NCBI GenBank assembly: GCA_916700875.1
Contig: CAKAKS010000067.1
Coordinates: forward strand, 8,893,591 to 8,957,590
Direction: 5' to 3'
From: Sebastes aleutianus
Lineage: Eukaryota > Chordata > Actinopteri > Perciformes > Sebastidae
DNA: 64,000 bases
Positions 60,246 to 64,000 of the stretch are shown piece after piece. Both the position numbers and the translations under genes were made by a program. The notes below the pieces were generated by a model. The model made no database searches, was not told the DNA's origin, and worked only from the letters and a program-made list of their open reading frames with translations. How positions within the stretch are numbered: the first letter of the stretch is position 1; each line of letters starts with the position of its first letter.

Positions 60246-61689
60246 AAGAAACTGTCAGACAGCATGGAAGAAGATTATTTTTTACCTTAAACACACTTAA
60301 GGGGAAACTAAAGAGCACATTTTTTATTTTTAGGGTTGAAAGGGTTGATAAACTTTTACTTATGTATTGCTTTCTATTTCAGTCAACTTAAAAAATGTTA
60401 TGGCCAAACTATTTTTTGCAGTGTAAAGTTTACATCCATGCTTTCACATGTAGAGAGATGATAGTGAAGGAGGCCCCGTCGTACACAGAAACAGTATTTC
60501 ACGTGCTTATCCAATAATCCTCCAATCCTTAATCAGTAGAGCAATGCTCCACTGAGGGAGTTCTAATTAATTTCTATTGTTTGGCGTCTTAACCCTCACG
60601 GCTGCCTCCCTCTATACGCTCCATGGTATTTGCTCTTTTTCCTCTAATCCGGGATTCACGCTCTGGGAGAGTGAGTCCAGCCCTCCTCTCTCTCTCTCTC
60701 TCTCTCTCTCCCTCAATTCCTTCTTTTCTCAAGATCCGGAAAAGCCGCCGAGCGAGATCCGGACAAACAGACTGATGGGATTTGCAAGAAGCCCGGAAGG
60801 GGTATTAATAAGAAGAGCTGTATAGAAGGAGAGGCTGGAGGCAGGGAGGTGAAACTGGGAGGCTTGTTCTGGTGTGTTGACCCCTGCGTTGTCCTGTGTG
60901 GCTAATCAAAGCATCACTGCACTCTCTTTGTGTCACGGCAGGAATGTGATCTATGAGAGGTGGAAATAAGACTGCTTTGACTGTCAAAAGGCTCAATGGG
61001 ACAGTATAACCAGTGAAAACCTTGTACCCTCACATTTCCTATAGGGATTGTTAATATTATGATTTTGCCTGTAAACTTGTTATTCCCTCTTTAAAGGGAT
61101 CTTTCTAACATGTTTTTTGCATTAAGCCTTTATCATTAGTGTCCCTAAACATGTCAGAGCACATGAATGTGAGCGGGGACATTTCAAAGTTGCTGTCTCT
61201 CTCTGTTTCTGATTAAAGCTGTGTTCTGAAGAACTGGATGACTGCGCTGTTTTCTGTTTGCCTCTTTCTTCATGTCTCCCCGTAGACGTTTGTGTCATTT
61301 TCTGGAGGGCGCTGTAAAAGGCGTAGCGAGAAGGGCGAGGCGCGCAGTGATCATAAAACTGAGTTATGGGATGTTAATTGTTTAACTGTTGATTGTTTGT
61401 TACTGTAGATCAGGCCAGTGGAGTTACTGACAGCAGTAGTAATGTGTTTTCAGGAACATGTTAGCAATCATCTCAAGTTTAACCTCTTCAACTGACTTAC
61501 TGGTGGGTCAGACAAACTTATGCTGTGCACCCAAACGTTGCTCAAACTCACAGGATCTTAAATGCTAGAAGAGACCCCAAAGGTTTTAAATAATGTATAT
61601 AAAGGGAAATGTATATAAAAGGATGCACAGGTGCATTTAGTGGAGCAGGCAGTGGGCAGATGATTTTAAAGCTACTTAAATCTGCATTA
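60246..61689. other. No gene; CT microsatellite
   Basis: A (CT)n tract lies at about 60685-60713. No exon or domain recognised. Confidence 0.45.
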
Positions 61690-62285
61690 ACCATAGACTG
61701 CATATAAGAAAGGGACGTAGTCTCCGTGACGTCACCCATTGCAGACTGCCCTTTTGAAGCCTTGAGTTCGGCATTTAGGCCCTCGCCATCTGTTTTTTTG
61801 CAACCATAAGTGACACGAGAGGGTGGCGCTAAGTACAGCTGTACGCTGAATAAGTAATTTTAGTCCACCAAAATATTACAATTAACTTATAATTAACCCT
61901 AAAGTTCTAAGAAAAAAACAGGGACAAAACCTAGACTGGACAATGCAGTGGTAGCAACCTATCAATCACAAGGTAGCCACGCCCTAAAGCATCCCCTGCT
62001 TTATGGTCTATTTGACTCTAAATTGGATCATAATTTACAAAATGAACATCATTCTGTATTGAAGAAGACTTGAAACTAGCGATTGAGACCATAAACTCAT
62101 GTTTACAATGTTTACAGAGGTAATAAATCAAGTGAGAAGTAGGCTCATTTTCTCATAGACTTCTATACAATCAGACTTCTTTTTGCAACCAGAGGAGTCG
62201 CCCCCTGCTGGCTGTTATGAAGAATGCAAGTTTAAGGCACTTCGGCACTTGCTTCACTTCTCAAACCCGGAGGTTCCCCACTGGC
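61690..62285 (-). mobile_element. MITE family 3, longest copy (C)
   Basis: Contains CATAGACTGCATATAAGAAA at one end and, after about 350 bp of filler, the family block CCAGAGGAGTCGCCCCCTGC. Copies A and B match only its right part. I cannot find a clean target duplication. Confidence 0.7.
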
Positions 62286-62336
62286 ATTAACACATCATTT
62301 GGGCACTTGGCAGCAGAAAAAAAAGTCGGAAACAAA

Positions 62337-63120
62337 ACACTGACAACTTCTAAGTTGAGATGGAAAACTTGTTAGCAAACAGTTGCTTATTTACTCAATC
62401 AGCAAATACGCAGAAACATAGCATTCACTTGGAGTTGTGTACTCTGTTGTATATTCAGCTCTGTTATAAGTCTCCACTAACTCCTAATGGATATATCTGG
62501 CTCTTTAGCGGCTAAATATACCTAGGTGTTAACTTTGTCAGTCAGTTTTTTTAGAGCCTGCTGTGGCCAGAAACGATGCTGATGAGCGGTGAGAGTGAGC
62601 ACAGTAAAGTTGTGAGCCACAAAATCAAAACAATGAGCTGAAAGATGCTAAAACGCTTCGTACAGCGGAGGGGAACGGCAGTTATGTGATAATTCCCTAG
62701 GAGTTAAATCCAATCAAAATGAGCAAGTTTCAAGTCACTTTCTTTGTACTGAATATTAGTCATGGCTATACTGTTCATTTATTCCCCTTTGGGTATAAGA
62801 GAGATTCAACCTGCAAGAAAAACTCAAGTACCGTGAGATTTGTCATCTTTCAAATAGAGAGTATACTTTTACTTGATTTTCTGGCCCTCTCAGCGTCTTT
62901 CTCGGAACAGCTGCCATCGATCATGCAGTTAAAGGAGCACTCCAATGATTTAGTACTTCAATTCCATAAAAGTTGTGGGGAAATGAGAGACAGATTAGAC
63001 GAGGAATGGTCAAAATCTGTGCAGCAGAAGCCAAGATATCCTAACGTTGAGCTTGAATAACACTGTATCCTACAATTCCCATAATGCAACTCAATAGCCT
63101 GTTTCAGTAGAGCCTCCCAG
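62337..63120. repeat. Probable dispersed repeat, no supported gene
   Basis: TGTTAGCAAACAGTTGCTTA near 62372 recurs at 40461, and CCATAATGCAACTC near 63080 is a phrase common in fish MITEs. The 113-codon frame at 62719-63060 lacks any domain I recognise and probably lies within the repeat. Confidence 0.45.
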
Positions 63121-64000
63121 TCTGATTTTCAAACTCAACATTTGAAAACCCCAGTTTGTAATGCAATGTTTAGATGAAAAAAGGCTTCAAGTCCACACCG
63201 GGATAACCCCGATTACATCACAAGGAGTTATTTTCTCCTCCAGAGTCACAGACGACATTATACAACTGAGTAATTTTCATGAATAAACCTAGAAAACGCT
63301 TGTGAAATATATCTGTGTTTGCTCCAACTGCAAAGGACAACTGTGACACTCGGCAGTCAAACAATGAGTCAAACTATCGAGGCGGTCCTGAGCTCAGTCG
63401 AGGAGGCCTGGCTCCAAGTTCTGTTTCAATATGGCCGACATCTGCTGCTGCAAAGACAATTGAAACAGTACAGTTAAATCAATCCAGACTGGGAGCGGGA
63501 AACAGGGAGACAGAGAGAGAGGTGGAGGAGGGGAGAGAGGTCTTTTCATCTGTGTTGCGTTGATAAATACTCCCATGTGCAATGAGAGATTCCATTGTGT
63601 AGAACTGCAGAGTCAAGGAGAAATTGTCCCTGAAAAAATAATAATAAAAAAAATCACAGAAACAAGGGAGACAATAACATGCAGAGGCTGAAACACAATT
63701 CCTGCTGTCTGCATCTTGTTTTCTTTTCCCTCAATCATTTAACATTTTTTTAAATGTCATTTATAAAACCAGACTTTCATGACCAACTTATAGTAGCTTG
63801 AAAAAAACACCCCCACGGGAACCCCCACAAACGTTTGTAAGGCAACAAGCTTTTGAGCGATTACTTCCTCCTGGAGAGCTCCAGGTCTTCATGCGGGTGT
63901 GAGGTGATTGACAGTAAGCAGAGCGTAACGTAATGCAGCGCTGATATGAAAACACTCAGCCTGGGCTCAGAGCAATAATGATAAAATTGAAACATTGACA
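63121..64000. other. No gene seen
   Basis: Nothing recognised apart from a GA-rich stretch at about 63500-63540. Confidence 0.45.

Noticed and set aside
62719..63060. 113-codon open frame as a gene
   Set aside because: No recognisable domain, lies in repeat-like sequence and has no splice or promoter context.

Overview
The window looks like a stretch of teleost fish genome. It has vertebrate multi-exon genes with GT-AG introns, a fish-type Tc1 transposon, many foldback and hAT-like MITEs, a tRNA-derived SINE, a Penelope-like relic and abundant microsatellites. Nothing in it is prokaryotic or viral. Two protein-coding genes can be reconstructed exon by exon; nearly everything else is intron or intergenic DNA filled with repeats.

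Gene 1 is vapa on the + strand, with six coding exons from 5972 to 22740. They encode a 245-aa ER tail-anchored VAMP-associated protein: MSP domain, coiled coil and C-terminal membrane anchor. Intron 1 holds a 1.4-kb minisatellite. Intron 2 holds a decayed Penelope-like element with a hammerhead-like core at its 3' end. Gene 2 is apcdd1 on the - strand, with five coding exons from 56692 down to 30598. They encode a 510-aa Wnt-inhibitory membrane glycoprotein. The genes face each other tail to tail. VAPA and APCDD1 are also close on human 18p11.22, so this is conserved synteny. The two proteins are not known to share a pathway (VAPA: ER contact sites; APCDD1: Wnt inhibition at the cell surface).

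Layout: 1-2962 no gene, one strong hairpin; 2963-4583 Tc1 element with a frameshifted transposase; 4584-5760 LINE-like tail and a CTAT microsatellite; 5760-23.5 kb vapa; 23.5-30.6 kb intergenic, with a large AT-rich tandem array whose two blocks lie in opposite orientation around a short unique island that may be a promoter plus non-coding first exon; 30.6-56.7 kb apcdd1, its introns full of MITEs; 56.7-64 kb apcdd1 upstream DNA with further MITEs, a nested SINE and a local direct duplication.

I did not find an obviously new biological system. The items most worth a second look are the inverted satellite with its central island, the 28-nt-arm hairpin near 2.4 kb, the Penelope hammerhead remnant, the vapa intron minisatellite and the long foldback MITE family with a nested palindrome in two copies.
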